Below are positions 18,288 to 27,877 of a stretch of 64,000 nt of DNA, piece by piece. Made by a program: the position numbers and the translations under genes. Source of the stretch: Phycisphaerales bacterium (GTDB lineage: Bacteria; Planctomycetota; Phycisphaerae; Phycisphaerales; UBA1924); assembly GCA_029260295.1 (NCBI GenBank), contig JAJDDN010000007.1:310001-374000 (forward strand). The letters are read 5' to 3'. Under the pieces are notes generated by a model, which saw only the letters and a list, made by a program, of their open reading frames with translations, did not search any database and was not told the DNA's origin. Every line of letters starts with the position of its first letter. Positions within the stretch are counted from its first letter, which is position 1.

Positions 18288-18632
18288 AATTCAGTTCTCC
18301 GGACCCAATATGGGTGATATGGCTGTATTGACCTCTCTTCTATCGGGCGTTGGACGAAGGCCGGTTAACCCAGAGCAATGAGTGGATGCCAAATCAATCC
18401 AGTATCGACAAGCCCGCTGTGGCCATCGCCAGTTTGAGGCGATTTCTGCGCGTTTTTCTCAGAGCCCACCACCCTCAAACGCCCCCTAAAACCACACCAA
18501 GCACCCGATGCATTGACATCATCACAAAAACTACGCAAACACGGCCTCTAAATTCCCACAAACCCCCACCAAACCAAGGTTTGTGGCCTGCCAAACTATG
18601 AATTCTGAGGTTCGTGTCTATCATCCTCGACT
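18288..18632 (+). other. Leader region of der with a hairpin
   Basis: No gene is seen in these 345 bases between divergent nhaA and der. Bases 18556-18586 form a perfect 9-bp stem (CCACAAACC with GGTTTGTGG, 13-base loop), ending 46 bases before the der start. It could be a leader structure or attenuator; it lacks a T tract. Confidence 0.4.
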
Positions 18633-20231
18633 ATGCCCATCCCCCGTATCGCCATCGTCGGCCGACCAAATGTCGGCAAGTCTTCCCTCCTCAATCTCAT
18701 CGCCCATGAGCGTATCGCCATCGTTGACGACACCCCAGGTGTCACCAGAGATCGACTCTCGATTATCGTCGATCTCATCGACCCCGAGGATTCCCTCAAC
18801 GAAAAAGGCACCGCCAAACAAATCGAGCTCACCGACACCGGAGGCTTCGGCGTCTATGTCGCCGACGGCGCCCGCTACAACGAAATCGGCGAAGACCTCG
18901 CCACCCTAACCGACGATATCGAGACCCAGATCGCCGAGGCCGTCTCGACCGCAGACATCATCCTGTTTGCAGTTGACTGCCAAGCCGGCATCACCGCCCA
19001 AGACCAAGCCATCTCCCAGATGCTCCGCGAACAAAAACTCGGTCGCCGCGATAAAGACGGCACAAAGAACTCCGAGCTCACCCCCGTCTATGTCGTCGCC
19101 ACCAAGTGCGACGACTCAAGCTGGGAACCCCACGCCTACGAACTCGCCGCCTTCGGATTCGACACCCCCCTCATCTGCTCGGCCACCTCAAAGTATCTCC
19201 GCCGTGACATGCTCAACAAGCTGTTCAACCTCGTACCCAAGTACGAAGGCGACCCAGAGCCAGAAGTCGACATGAAGGTCGCCATCGTCGGCAAACGCAA
19301 CGCCGGAAAATCAACCCTCATCAACACCCTCGCCGGCGAGCAACGCGTCATCGTCTCAGAAATCGCAGGCACCACCCGCGACGCGATTGATGTCAAAATC
19401 GAGATGGGCGAAAAATCCATCCTCGCCATCGACACCGCCGGGCTCCGCCGCAAAAAATCATTCCAAGACAAGATCGAGTACTACGCCCTCGACCGTGCCA
19501 AACGAGCCATCTCCCGCTCCGATGTCGTCCTTTTCCTTCTCGACGCAACAACCGAGATCTCGCAGGTCGACGAACAGCTCGGCCAGCTCATCGTCGATTC
19601 CCACAAGCCAGTAGTCATCGTCCTCAACAAATGGGACATCGCCAAAGACGGCTCCAACCAAGCCGGACACAAAGCAACACCAAAGCGATACGAAGAGTAC
19701 ATCCGCAAAGAACTCAAAGGCCTCAGCTGGGCGCCCATCGCCATCATCAGCGCCAAAGAAGGCCTCAACATCACCAAGGCCCTCCAGGTCGCCTTCGACA
19801 TTTACGAGCAGGCCTCCACCCGCGTCGGCACCGGACAACTCAACCGAACCATCGGCTCGATCATCCAGGCGCGTGGCCCGACCAACAAACTCGGTGCCGA
19901 GGCCCGCGTCTACTTCGCCTCACAGGTTAAAACCAACCCGCCAACCCTCGTCCTGGTCGTCAACGACCCCGACCGCTTCACGCTCAACTACGAACGCTAC
20001 CTCATGAACCGCATCCGCGAGGTCCTCCCCTTCGGCGAGGTCCCCATCAAGCTCATCCTGCGAGCACGCAACCGCGTCGAGAAGAGATCCAAGTCCGCCA
20101 AAGGCCACGAGCTCCATGTCCCCGACCAAACCACCGGCCGCTTCGACGACGACATGACCCACGACACCATCGACCGCGATGCGTTCCTCCTGGATCTCCC
20201 AGACGACGCCGCCGCGTACTTCGACGACTAA
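18633..20231 (+). CDS. der: Ribosome-assembly GTPase Der (EngA)
   Basis: Der has two consecutive G domains and a KH-like C-terminus and acts in 50S subunit assembly. The first domain carries GRPNVGKSSLLN near residue 8 and DTPGVTRD; the second carries GKRNAGKSTLIN near residue 216, then TAGLRRK and NKWD. The last 110 residues fit the KH-like domain. At 532 residues it exceeds the usual 440-490, through insertions in the first G domain (around residues 50-70 and 125-140) and an acidic tail. A GGGTGCC-type repeat and a terminator follow. Confidence 0.96.
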   Translation: MPIPRIAIVGRPNVGKSSLLNLIAHERIAIVDDTPGVTRDRLSIIVDLIDPEDSLNEKGTAKQIELTDTGGFGVYVADGARYNEIGEDLATLTDDIETQIAEAVSTADIILFAVDCQAGITAQDQAISQMLREQKLGRRDKDGTKNSELTPVYVVATKCDDSSWEPHAYELAAFGFDTPLICSATSKYLRRDMLNKLFNLVPKYEGDPEPEVDMKVAIVGKRNAGKSTLINTLAGEQRVIVSEIAGTTRDAIDVKIEMGEKSILAIDTAGLRRKKSFQDKIEYYALDRAKRAISRSDVVLFLLDATTEISQVDEQLGQLIVDSHKPVVIVLNKWDIAKDGSNQAGHKATPKRYEEYIRKELKGLSWAPIAIISAKEGLNITKALQVAFDIYEQASTRVGTGQLNRTIGSIIQARGPTNKLGAEARVYFASQVKTNPPTLVLVVNDPDRFTLNYERYLMNRIREVLPFGEVPIKLILRARNRVEKRSKSAKGHELHVPDQTTGRFDDDMTHDTIDRDAFLLDLPDDAAAYFDD

Positions 20232-20243
20232 CCTCCGTTTGAA

Positions 20244-20283
20244 GGGTGCCACGGCTTGACCGTCTTCGGCAAGCCGTGTCTTC
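20244..20283 (+). repeat. Family A hairpin repeat, copy 1
   Basis: A 40-base element: GGGTGC, then a stem CACGGCTTG/CAAGCCGTG around an inner CCG-tctt-CGG hairpin, then TCTTC. It starts 12 bases after the der stop. Copies 2, 3 and 4 lie at 29129, 30864 and 37034. Confidence 0.85.
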
Positions 20284-20296
20284 GGATTACAAAAAC

Positions 20297-20328
20297 AAAA
20301 ACACCCCAGCAATCGCCGGAGTGTTTTT
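20297..20328. terminator. Bidirectional intrinsic terminator
   Basis: AAAAACAC pairs with GTGTTTTT, extended by two more pairs across one mismatch. The A and T runs suit both strands; it lies between convergent der and the flotillin gene. Confidence 0.75.
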
Positions 20329-20346
20329 TAATGTACTACGAATGAC

Positions 20347-21939
20347 TCAGGAATTTGCATCCACCGAAGGACTCGCCTCTTCCGCCTCAACCACATGCCC
20401 CAGAGCACTCGGGAGCTCGATCCCCGCCTGCTTGGCGAGCTCGTGCACCTGTGGCAGCGAACCGATCATCCCGCTCAGGAAGTTCGCCGTCGCGTTCCCC
20501 TTGCCATCGCTGGACCCGCTCCCAGAATCCCACACCGTGATCTTGTCGATCTTCAAATTCTGGATCGCCTGCACCTGCATCTCGACAAGCTGCGGGAGCT
20601 GCTCGATCATCAGCAAGGTCGGCGCAACGCGTGGGTTCTGAGCACACGATTCCATCAACTGACGGTACCCCTCGGCCTTGGCCTCAAGCACCTGCTGGAC
20701 ACCCTTAGCCTCGGCCTCATACTTGGCGAGCACCGCATCGGCATGCCCGCGTGCCTCGCGTCGCTCGCGTTCGGCAGACGCCTCGGCCTCGATCTCAACG
20801 CGCTTTTTCTCGATCTCCTGCGGAGCTAACTCTTCCTTGGCGAGCTTGGCCAGCTCCTCTTCGCGCTGAGCCGTAAAGATTTTCTGACGCGCTTCAGCAG
20901 ACGCAACATCCGCGCGCCGGCTCGCCTCGGCCCGGATCTCTGCAAGCTCCGCGTTGGACTGAGCGACCTTGGCCGACGAAGTATTCTCGCCATCAACCGC
21001 GCTCGCTTCAGCGCTCGCGACCTGGACACGCTGCTCCTGCTCGGCGCGTTTCTTGGCTGCGATCGTCTCGGCAAGCCGCTCGGCCGCCGCGATCTCCTGA
21101 TTCCGTTTCGATTCAACTTCACCCACAATCGCCTGCGCTTCGAGCTCCGCGACCGCGACGCGCTGCGCCTGCTCCGCGTTCTTCTGCCCCTGCTCTGCGA
21201 GTGATTTTTCCTCAGCAACACGGACATTCCGCTCGCGAACCGCCGCCGCCTCGCCGACCGCGCCCTCGCGTTCCTGCTGGGCAACCTCGACCTTTGCACG
21301 GTTGATCGCCTCAGCGGCCGCACGCTTACCGATCGCCTCGATGTACCCAGACTCATCGGTGATGTCCCGGATATTCACATTAATCAGCGTCAAACCGATC
21401 TTGTTAATCTCCTCGGCTACATTCTCGTTGACAAGATTCATGAACTTCTCACGGTCCTTATTGATCTCCTCGATCGAAAGCGTCGCGATCACGAGCCGGA
21501 GCTGCCCCAGAATAATGTCCTGCGCCTGATCCTGGATCGCGTGCTGATTCAAACCCAGCAGCCGCTCGGCCGCATTGCTCATCAGCACGGGGCTCTTGGA
21601 AATACCAACCGTAAAGGTCGAGGGCACATTCACACGAATATTGTTGAGCGACAACGCACCCTGCAGCGGGATCTCAATAACCAAAGGCTCAAGACTCATG
21701 TACGCAAAGTCCTGAATCACAGGCCAAACAAACTTGCCCCCGCCGTGATAACACTGCGACGACGAGCTGGACCCCGTACCCCAGATTACAAGGATCCGGT
21801 TCGACGGACACCGGCGATACCTGCTCGCAAGGAAGATCGTGACAAAGAGCCCCACAAAGAGGACGACGGCAACAACGATGATGAAGAACATCCCCGAGTT
21901 GCTTGAATCTGTTTGGGCCAGTAGCGTTGAAATCTGCAT
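20347..21939 (-). CDS. Flotillin-family (SPFH) membrane protein
   Basis: The 530-residue protein has one N-terminal membrane helix (residues 18-40), then an SPFH/band 7 domain (about 45-200), and a long Ala/Glu/Arg-rich coiled coil (about 205-440), the typical flotillin layout. Flotillins scaffold ordered membrane microdomains. The NfeD-like gene lies 80 bases upstream on the same strand, the classic flotillin/NfeD pairing. The C-terminal 90 residues carry the globular end (QLPQLVEMQVQAIQNLKIDK) seen in YuaG/YqiK relatives. Confidence 0.93.
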   Translation of the reverse strand: MQISTLLAQTDSSNSGMFFIIVVAVVLFVGLFVTIFLASRYRRCPSNRILVIWGTGSSSSSQCYHGGGKFVWPVIQDFAYMSLEPLVIEIPLQGALSLNNIRVNVPSTFTVGISKSPVLMSNAAERLLGLNQHAIQDQAQDIILGQLRLVIATLSIEEINKDREKFMNLVNENVAEEINKIGLTLINVNIRDITDESGYIEAIGKRAAAEAINRAKVEVAQQEREGAVGEAAAVRERNVRVAEEKSLAEQGQKNAEQAQRVAVAELEAQAIVGEVESKRNQEIAAAERLAETIAAKKRAEQEQRVQVASAEASAVDGENTSSAKVAQSNAELAEIRAEASRRADVASAEARQKIFTAQREEELAKLAKEELAPQEIEKKRVEIEAEASAERERREARGHADAVLAKYEAEAKGVQQVLEAKAEGYRQLMESCAQNPRVAPTLLMIEQLPQLVEMQVQAIQNLKIDKITVWDSGSGSSDGKGNATANFLSGMIGSLPQVHELAKQAGIELPSALGHVVEAEEASPSVDANS

Positions 21940-22019
21940 CTATTCTCCTTCTGAGAAATTTTGTTCAAATGTAAGCGTGAAGTAATCAACCATTGATCAT
22001 CATAAATCGATCGAACCCA

Positions 22020-22595
22020 TCAAGTCTCCGGCTCAACAACAATGGTGTTGCTCCCGGCATCGGCCCGCACAACTCGAACCCGCGTGTGCGATTCGATCGT
22101 TTCCGAACCCTCCTGGGTTGCGAAGTAGTTGTGCTGCGACTGGTTGATCACCAGAATAATCTCGCCCCGCCCCTCACCCGACGGCGGCACCTGCACATAC
22201 ACATCGCCAACCAAACCCACGGCCTGATTGATCGATACATTCGTGTCGTTCTGAAGCTTCAGGAATGTCTTGAGCAGCCAGACCATCAGCCACGCCACCC
22301 CGAACCCCGCCCCGATCCCGATCACCGCGGCCCCGGTAAATCCTACATCGAGGAACCGGTACGCCCCCACACCGATCCAGCCGTACCCCATAAAGAACGC
22401 CGAGATTGATTGGATACTCAGGATCCCAAACTCGGCCCCCGGATGATCAGAGCTTGTATCAATATCGAGATCAAGATCCAGCCCCCCGTCCCCGCCCATC
22501 TCCCCCATCAGCAGCTGAATCAATAAGAAACCGGTCCCGAGCAAAGCCGGGGCTGTGAACCAAGGCGCCATTTCACCAAAGAGCATATCCATCAT
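22020..22595 (-). CDS. NfeD/YqiJ-like membrane protein, flotillin partner
   Basis: The ATG at 22595 is preceded by an AGGAG site eight bases upstream and gives 191 residues. Earlier in-frame starts up to 22649 lack such a site. Three hydrophobic helices (for example APALLGTGFLLIQLL and AVIGIGAGFGVAWLMVWLL) are followed by a beta-rich C-terminal domain (VGLVGDVYVQVP, GEIILVINQSQ, TRVRVVRAD), consistent with the NfeD OB-fold. The protein probably assists or localises the downstream flotillin. Confidence 0.85.
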   Translation of the reverse strand: MMDMLFGEMAPWFTAPALLGTGFLLIQLLMGEMGGDGGLDLDLDIDTSSDHPGAEFGILSIQSISAFFMGYGWIGVGAYRFLDVGFTGAAVIGIGAGFGVAWLMVWLLKTFLKLQNDTNVSINQAVGLVGDVYVQVPPSGEGRGEIILVINQSQHNYFATQEGSETIESHTRVRVVRADAGSNTIVVEPET

Positions 22596-22769
22596 GTCAA
22601 AAACTCCTGCGGGCATCGATCGCCCGTACAGGTAGTCTAACACTTCCACATTCCATATGTGCGTATATTGTGACCCTGAAAGGGCACTGGCCCGATCACA
22701 GTCTTATTAGGAAAGTGACCAACTCAGTTTTAACTATTGAACAGGAACGAACGCGCCAACGGCCAAAAC

Positions 22770-24008
22770 TCAAGCCGCGAACCCGCCGTAATCGTCAAAC
22801 CCACCGCCGATATCCAGGTCATCATCGCCAGTATCATCCATCCCGTAATCCCCAGCCAGTCCCCACTCATCGCGTGGCAGGTGCCGGTGGTGCGTCTGGA
22901 TGACCCGAGCCAGCTGACGCCCAAAGAGCTGCCCGATGATCTCAAGCATCCGCACATCGTCCTCGCTAAAGCTCCGCGAGCGATCCCGGAACAACGCCAA
23001 TACCGCAAGGCACTCGTCATCCTCCCGGCAAGTAATCGTCATCATCGTCGCGTCCTCGACCCAGTACGCGCTGGTCCCAAGCATTTCGGTCAACTCCACC
23101 CGTCCCGACATCGCGCGGACACCCTCAAGGTGCTCAACGGATTCAGGGATCGCATCGGCCAGCTGATCAAGCATGATCTCCGCCGTCTCCTTTGCGATGT
23201 CATAGTTCACATACGCCCCCACCGAGTAGTCCCCGCCGCTGGTAGGCATAAACACCGCCGCGTTGGTCGCGCCAATCTTGGACAATGTAAACTCGAGCAG
23301 TGTCCGCAAGAGCGATTCGATATCGAGTTCCTGCCGAAGCAGCGTCTCAAGCTCGCTGGTCACCTTCACATCACCGAACTGCTGGGTGAGATCTTTATAC
23401 GCCTCGGTCAGATCCGTGCACAATCCGCCGATCTGTCCCGATACTTCCTCCCGGGCATTGTTCAGTTTGCTGCAAAGCTTTTTGAGCCGGTCAATCCGTG
23501 CATCACGACGACGGACCCGCTGGGCCCGATCAACAGCCTCCATTACCCGTCGCATCGTGTCGGCACCGCGGCCGCCGATCGGGATCAGATCACACGCCCC
23601 GGCACGCATCGCACGCACCGCGTCGTCAGAACTGTGAATCGCACCGAGCACCACGCCCACCATCATCGGATGATGTGTCGTGATCGTCTCAAGCAACTCG
23701 ATCCCGTCGCTCTTCTCAAGAGCACGCTCGATAATTACCATATCCGTCGAGCTTGTATTGATGTGTTCGAGAGCCTCGCGGGCCGAATCAACAAAGTCCA
23801 ACGACTCAACCTTCCCTCGAAGCATCGAGGATACCCGTCTGCGTACCGACCGCCTCGGGCTTACAGCAAGCACCCGTGCGTTGAGCCCTACAGGCTCAAT
23901 CAACATCGGCTCCTGGCCACCATGCCCGGATTCAAGCGAGCCGTGCATCAGCGCATCGTTCCCGTCATTTCCGGCGGATTGTTCAGATGGAGTGTCTCGG
24001 TGATTCAT
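22770..24008 (-). CDS. Pseudo-receiver plus GAF domain protein
   Basis: The 412-residue protein starts with a polar tail. Residues 44-160 have receiver-fold sequence, but all phosphorylation residues are changed: the acidic pair reads SP (VLAVSPRRS), the phospho-acceptor is Glu94 (DMVIIERALE), and the Lys position reads Ile (DLIPIGG). A coiled linker and a GAF-like domain (about 225-375) follow, then an acidic Gly/Asp tail ending GGFDDYGGFAA. It is third in an operon after the HDOD kinase, 25 bases downstream. It may be a phosphorylation-independent output partner. Confidence 0.75.
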   Translation of the reverse strand: MNHRDTPSEQSAGNDGNDALMHGSLESGHGGQEPMLIEPVGLNARVLAVSPRRSVRRRVSSMLRGKVESLDFVDSAREALEHINTSSTDMVIIERALEKSDGIELLETITTHHPMMVGVVLGAIHSSDDAVRAMRAGACDLIPIGGRGADTMRRVMEAVDRAQRVRRRDARIDRLKKLCSKLNNAREEVSGQIGGLCTDLTEAYKDLTQQFGDVKVTSELETLLRQELDIESLLRTLLEFTLSKIGATNAAVFMPTSGGDYSVGAYVNYDIAKETAEIMLDQLADAIPESVEHLEGVRAMSGRVELTEMLGTSAYWVEDATMMTITCREDDECLAVLALFRDRSRSFSEDDVRMLEIIGQLFGRQLARVIQTHHRHLPRDEWGLAGDYGMDDTGDDDLDIGGGFDDYGGFAA

Positions 24009-24033
24009 AGGTTACCAGTCATTTCTCTCTCGT

Positions 24034-26376
24034 TTATGCCGCCTTACGACGGCCTCTGTTCTTCGTCCGAAGCACGATCTGAATCAGTGCCCCTGGAATT
24101 TTCCCGGTCGTATTTCCGATCGAGATCACTCCGCCGTGAAGCTCGATCACACTCTTGGCCCTTGCCAAACCCAACCCCGGACGACGCCCGGCCTTGAGCT
24201 CAGAAAAGAACGGATCAAACGCATGATTCAACGCCCGCTGTGATAGCCCGGGCCCCGTATCAACGATCCGTATCAATACTCGGCCATCCTCTCCCGCCGA
24301 TTCAATTGAAATCTTTACCAATCCAGAAGGATTCGATAAAACCGCATTCAAGATCGGTTCACTAATCGCACGAGCCAGCAACTCCCGATCAACTTCAATC
24401 GGATCAACAGTCCCCTCAATATGAAGCTTGACCTTGGCGCGGATCCCCGCACGATGACACTGGCCCTTCGCGTGCTCGATCGCCTCACGAACCACAAGCA
24501 CAGGATCCGCAAGAATCAGCGAAGGCTCCGGCGGCTCTGCAAGCAGATGCATCGATGAAATCATGCTTGACAACGAGTCAACAGCCATCGTGATTGCCTT
24601 GGCCGCCTCCCGATCACGCTGCGATCCCAACCGCTCCAGGAGTTGCTGCGATCGGCCATTGATGACCGAAAGCGGATTGTTCATCTCATGCGCTGCCCCA
24701 GCGGCCATCTGTCCCAGACGCAGCAACGATTCATTCTGTGTTCTTTCTCTCTGCATCGCCGCGAGCTCGCGGTTGGCACTGGCGAGTTCTTCTGAAAGCA
24801 CCGAAGAGGCCTTCGACTTCATCGTCTCACTCAGCGATCTTCCCCAAGCGCGAGAAAGCACCCGGAACCCCTTTGAACTCAGCTCAGGAACCGATTCGGG
24901 AGATGCCTTAATCAGCACAACCAAGCAAGACACCCCATCTGAAACCCCGTGCTCATCTCCGCCACAATCACCAACCCCGATCAACGAAGCCGCACCAATT
25001 TCACGCACAGCTTGGATCATCTCTCCAAACCAACCCAGCGTCGCCAGCTCGAGCACCTGGTCCCCGCTCAGCCCAGCGACATGCCCAGGGCGGATCTCCC
25101 CCGAATCCGATATCGATGGGCTATCAACCCTCTTCCCACGGTCCCCATTGGACTCTTCAACAACCACGCCATCGGCTACCGAATACTGAATCCAAGCGCA
25201 CCCCGGCGCTTCTTGAACAATCACAACCCCCCGATCAATCCCAGTAAGCGACGCCCCAGAACTGACCATCCCGCCAACAACCCGTTCGAGTTCGGACCCC
25301 GTACCAATGGAGTTATAAAAGACATCCACAGCCTTGAGCAGCCCATGAGAACGATCCGCGATCAACTGCTTTGACCGGAGCTCTTGATTCATCGTCACCA
25401 GTTTGGCCTTGGCCCGCGTGAGCGACCCGAGCAACAAATCCGGTGCGCTAAACTCGCCGACCCCAAGAATCTTGGCCCGCTCGCTGACCCGCTCAATGAT
25501 CTCTGTTGACGCCAGCTCGAGCTCATCAAGATCAACCCCGATCTCAGCAGCAATCTCATCAACCTCAACACCACCGCGAACCTCGCCGGACCACCCAAGA
25601 TGCCTCGCCTCGCACCATGCGCATGCGAGTGTCACCACAGACACCAAATCTCGGCTGCTCCGTTCAGGGAGCGCGCTGGGCAGTTGCCCATGCAACCACA
25701 CCACATCCCGGATCGAATCCGGTAGCCCCCAGTGCTCGGCCAATCGCTTGCCCGCCGTGTGATGCTCGATCCCGATCGTCGCCTTCTCAGCTGAACTCAG
25801 TGCAACATTCTGCCGCTGAGCCATCGTCAGCGCTTTCTCCCAAGACTTCGGGAGTACTTTGTAGAGCGCCAGCTTCCCAAGCCCATGAACCAGCGCCGCC
25901 AGATATGCTTCGTCCGACGAAATCTCGACCGACCGCTGCTTGCCCATGACCCATTCGCTCACGCACGCCACCGCGATCGCACGCGTCCAGAAACCTTCAA
26001 AATCAAACAACCCACCCTCTTCATCAACGCTCATGTTATCAAACACAACCACGCTCAGCACCGCCGACCGCACCGCCTCAAGCCCGAGCATAATCACCGC
26101 GCGCCGCACCGTTGTGATCCGATCCCCAAGCCCCGCATCAGCGTGCCGGCACAACGACAACATCCGTGCGCTCAGCGCCGGATCAGCCTCGATCAGCTCA
26201 ATCACCTCATCTAGCCGAACATCCTCGGCCGCCCCCATCGAGAGCAGCCGCGCCGCCACCTCAGGAAGCGTCGGAAGCCGTGTGATCCCGGTCAGAATCG
26301 CCCCGATCTGCCGAGGGCTCACGCCCTCGCCATACTCGCTGCTCCCAAGATTTGACTCTTCGTTGGTCATACTCAC
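24034..26376 (-). CDS. HDOD domain-histidine kinase hybrid
   Basis: Of 780 residues, the first 290 form an HDOD domain (LPTLPEVAARLL, ADPALSARML, RRAVIMLGLEAVRSAV). A weak GAF-like middle (about 340-515) follows. The C-terminus is a histidine kinase: dimerisation box AAHEMNNPLSVI near residue 570, N box PILNAVLSNP, G boxes DTGPGLS and RPGLGLARAKSVIELHGG. No membrane helix is seen, so it is likely cytosolic. Its start overlaps the stop of the preceding HTH-REC regulator in an ATGA junction, so the regulator is the obvious phosphorylation partner. Confidence 0.9.
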   Translation of the reverse strand: MSMTNEESNLGSSEYGEGVSPRQIGAILTGITRLPTLPEVAARLLSMGAAEDVRLDEVIELIEADPALSARMLSLCRHADAGLGDRITTVRRAVIMLGLEAVRSAVLSVVVFDNMSVDEEGGLFDFEGFWTRAIAVACVSEWVMGKQRSVEISSDEAYLAALVHGLGKLALYKVLPKSWEKALTMAQRQNVALSSAEKATIGIEHHTAGKRLAEHWGLPDSIRDVVWLHGQLPSALPERSSRDLVSVVTLACAWCEARHLGWSGEVRGGVEVDEIAAEIGVDLDELELASTEIIERVSERAKILGVGEFSAPDLLLGSLTRAKAKLVTMNQELRSKQLIADRSHGLLKAVDVFYNSIGTGSELERVVGGMVSSGASLTGIDRGVVIVQEAPGCAWIQYSVADGVVVEESNGDRGKRVDSPSISDSGEIRPGHVAGLSGDQVLELATLGWFGEMIQAVREIGAASLIGVGDCGGDEHGVSDGVSCLVVLIKASPESVPELSSKGFRVLSRAWGRSLSETMKSKASSVLSEELASANRELAAMQRERTQNESLLRLGQMAAGAAHEMNNPLSVINGRSQQLLERLGSQRDREAAKAITMAVDSLSSMISSMHLLAEPPEPSLILADPVLVVREAIEHAKGQCHRAGIRAKVKLHIEGTVDPIEVDRELLARAISEPILNAVLSNPSGLVKISIESAGEDGRVLIRIVDTGPGLSQRALNHAFDPFFSELKAGRRPGLGLARAKSVIELHGGVISIGNTTGKIPGALIQIVLRTKNRGRRKAA

Positions 26377-26984
26377 CCTGCACTCCGTTGCTTCATACCC
26401 AGCAGCGTCTCTACCCGTTCAATCAACTCCCGAAGATCAAACGGCTTCTTCATAAACCCATCCGCCCCAGAATCCATAAGCCCCTCAACCTCACTCGCCT
26501 CGATCACACCAGACACACACAACACCCGCGTGTCCTTGAGCCCCTCATTCTCACGAACACGCTGGCACACAATGTTCCCGTTGATATCAGGCAGCATGTA
26601 GTCAAGCACTATCAAATGCGGCCGGAACCGCTCAGTCTCGATCCCCGCGTCGTACCCCGTATGCGCCACCCGCACATCAAACCGTCCGTCATCACCGAAC
26701 ACATCGTTCATCAACGACGCAATCTCGGGATCATCATCAACAACAAGAATCCGTTTGAGCGCACTCTCAAGCACCTCCAGCGGGATCTCGTTGGTCCGCA
26801 TAAAACGCATCAACTCCTCGCGCGGTATCCTCCGGAATCGAGACCCAGGCACCCGGAACCCGTTGAGACGACCAGAATCAAAGCAGCGAATAATCGTCTG
26901 CTGAGAAACCTTGCACACCTGCGCAGCTTCGCCGGTCGTAAAGACCTTCTTGCCGGACCAATCCTTTTGCTGTGCTTTGCTCAT
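26373..26984 (-). CDS. Response regulator with N-terminal excisionase-like HTH
   Basis: The 203-residue protein has an N-terminal HTH_17/excisionase-type DNA-binding domain (FTTGEAAQVCKVSQQTIIRCFDSG, then GSRFRRIPREEL) and a C-terminal receiver. The receiver has all canonical residues: VVDDDP, LIVLDYMLPD, VSGV and KKPF. The domain order is reversed relative to most DNA-binding regulators. It is first in the three-gene signalling operon and overlaps the HDOD kinase gene by four bases. Confidence 0.92.
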   Translation of the reverse strand: MSKAQQKDWSGKKVFTTGEAAQVCKVSQQTIIRCFDSGRLNGFRVPGSRFRRIPREELMRFMRTNEIPLEVLESALKRILVVDDDPEIASLMNDVFGDDGRFDVRVAHTGYDAGIETERFRPHLIVLDYMLPDINGNIVCQRVRENEGLKDTRVLCVSGVIEASEVEGLMDSGADGFMKKPFDLRELIERVETLLGMKQRSAG

Positions 26985-27142
26985 CGATAACCTCGGTATC
27001 TGTGCCCGTCATAGGCACCTCTACCCCGGTTCATCGTCCCCCAACCCCCCCAACTTCACACCGATAACCAATCAACCCATACTTTCTTGACTTTATAAAC
27101 CCCCCTCAAACAGCACTTAAAGCCCATCACGCCCCATTCCCA

Positions 27143-27871
27143 TCAGCCGTGCAACGCCCGCCACTGCGTTACCGCATCGGGCTCCCTCGCGTACATCGGA
27201 GCCAGTGTCCCCCGATCAACCCCCTCAATCCCTACCGAAGCCTCCAGACACGCCCGCCCCGTCAACTCGATCCCCCGGATCTCCATCCCCGCCGCCTTGG
27301 CCGCCTCGATCATCCCAGCCGGCACATGCTCATCCCCAATAAACACCCCCGCCCCGATCCCAGCAAGCCCGTCCCCATCGATCACTCCCAGCACAATCAA
27401 CTCCCCGCCAACCACCCGCGTGCAGTGCGCCTTCCCGTTCTTGGACGCCAACGCCACCACCGCATCGTCGCCGTCACCCCCCCCCGCAAGCGCAACCCCG
27501 GCCACCGCCGCGGTGGGAACCGCAACAACGCCGCACCCGATCGCCGCACTCAACACTTTGGCCACCGTCACAGAAACCCGCAACGCCGTGTACCCCCCAG
27601 GCCCAACCGACACCGCGATCCGCTCAATATCCCCAGGCCCAACCCCATGCTCACTACACAACGCATCAACCGCCGCCATCAACCCGTCGCTCCCCCGCGC
27701 ATCTTCAGACAACCCCATTGAGCCTATAAAATCCAGCCCTCCGTCACCACGCAGCTTTGCAAGCGCAACCTCTCCACGATTGACACCGTGCACACTCGGG
27801 TTCGAGCATTCAATCCCAAGAACATACTCTGCTTTACAAATCGTTTGATGTATCATTTCGTGTTCCATCAT
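27143..27871 (-). CDS. tsaB: tRNA threonylcarbamoyladenosine biosynthesis protein TsaB
   Basis: TsaB is the ASKHA-fold scaffold partner of TsaD in making t6A37 on tRNAs. It shows the N-terminal VLGIECSNPS strand-turn, and AVSVGPGGYTALRVSVTVAKVLSAA, the family signature. Length 242 is typical. Its start lies six bases after the stop of arfB, indicating co-transcription. Two adjacent ATGs (27871, 27868) are possible starts. Confidence 0.9.
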   Translation of the reverse strand: MMEHEMIHQTICKAEYVLGIECSNPSVHGVNRGEVALAKLRGDGGLDFIGSMGLSEDARGSDGLMAAVDALCSEHGVGPGDIERIAVSVGPGGYTALRVSVTVAKVLSAAIGCGVVAVPTAAVAGVALAGGGDGDDAVVALASKNGKAHCTRVVGGELIVLGVIDGDGLAGIGAGVFIGDEHVPAGMIEAAKAAGMEIRGIELTGRACLEASVGIEGVDRGTLAPMYAREPDAVTQWRALHG

Positions 27872-27877
27872 CCAACT

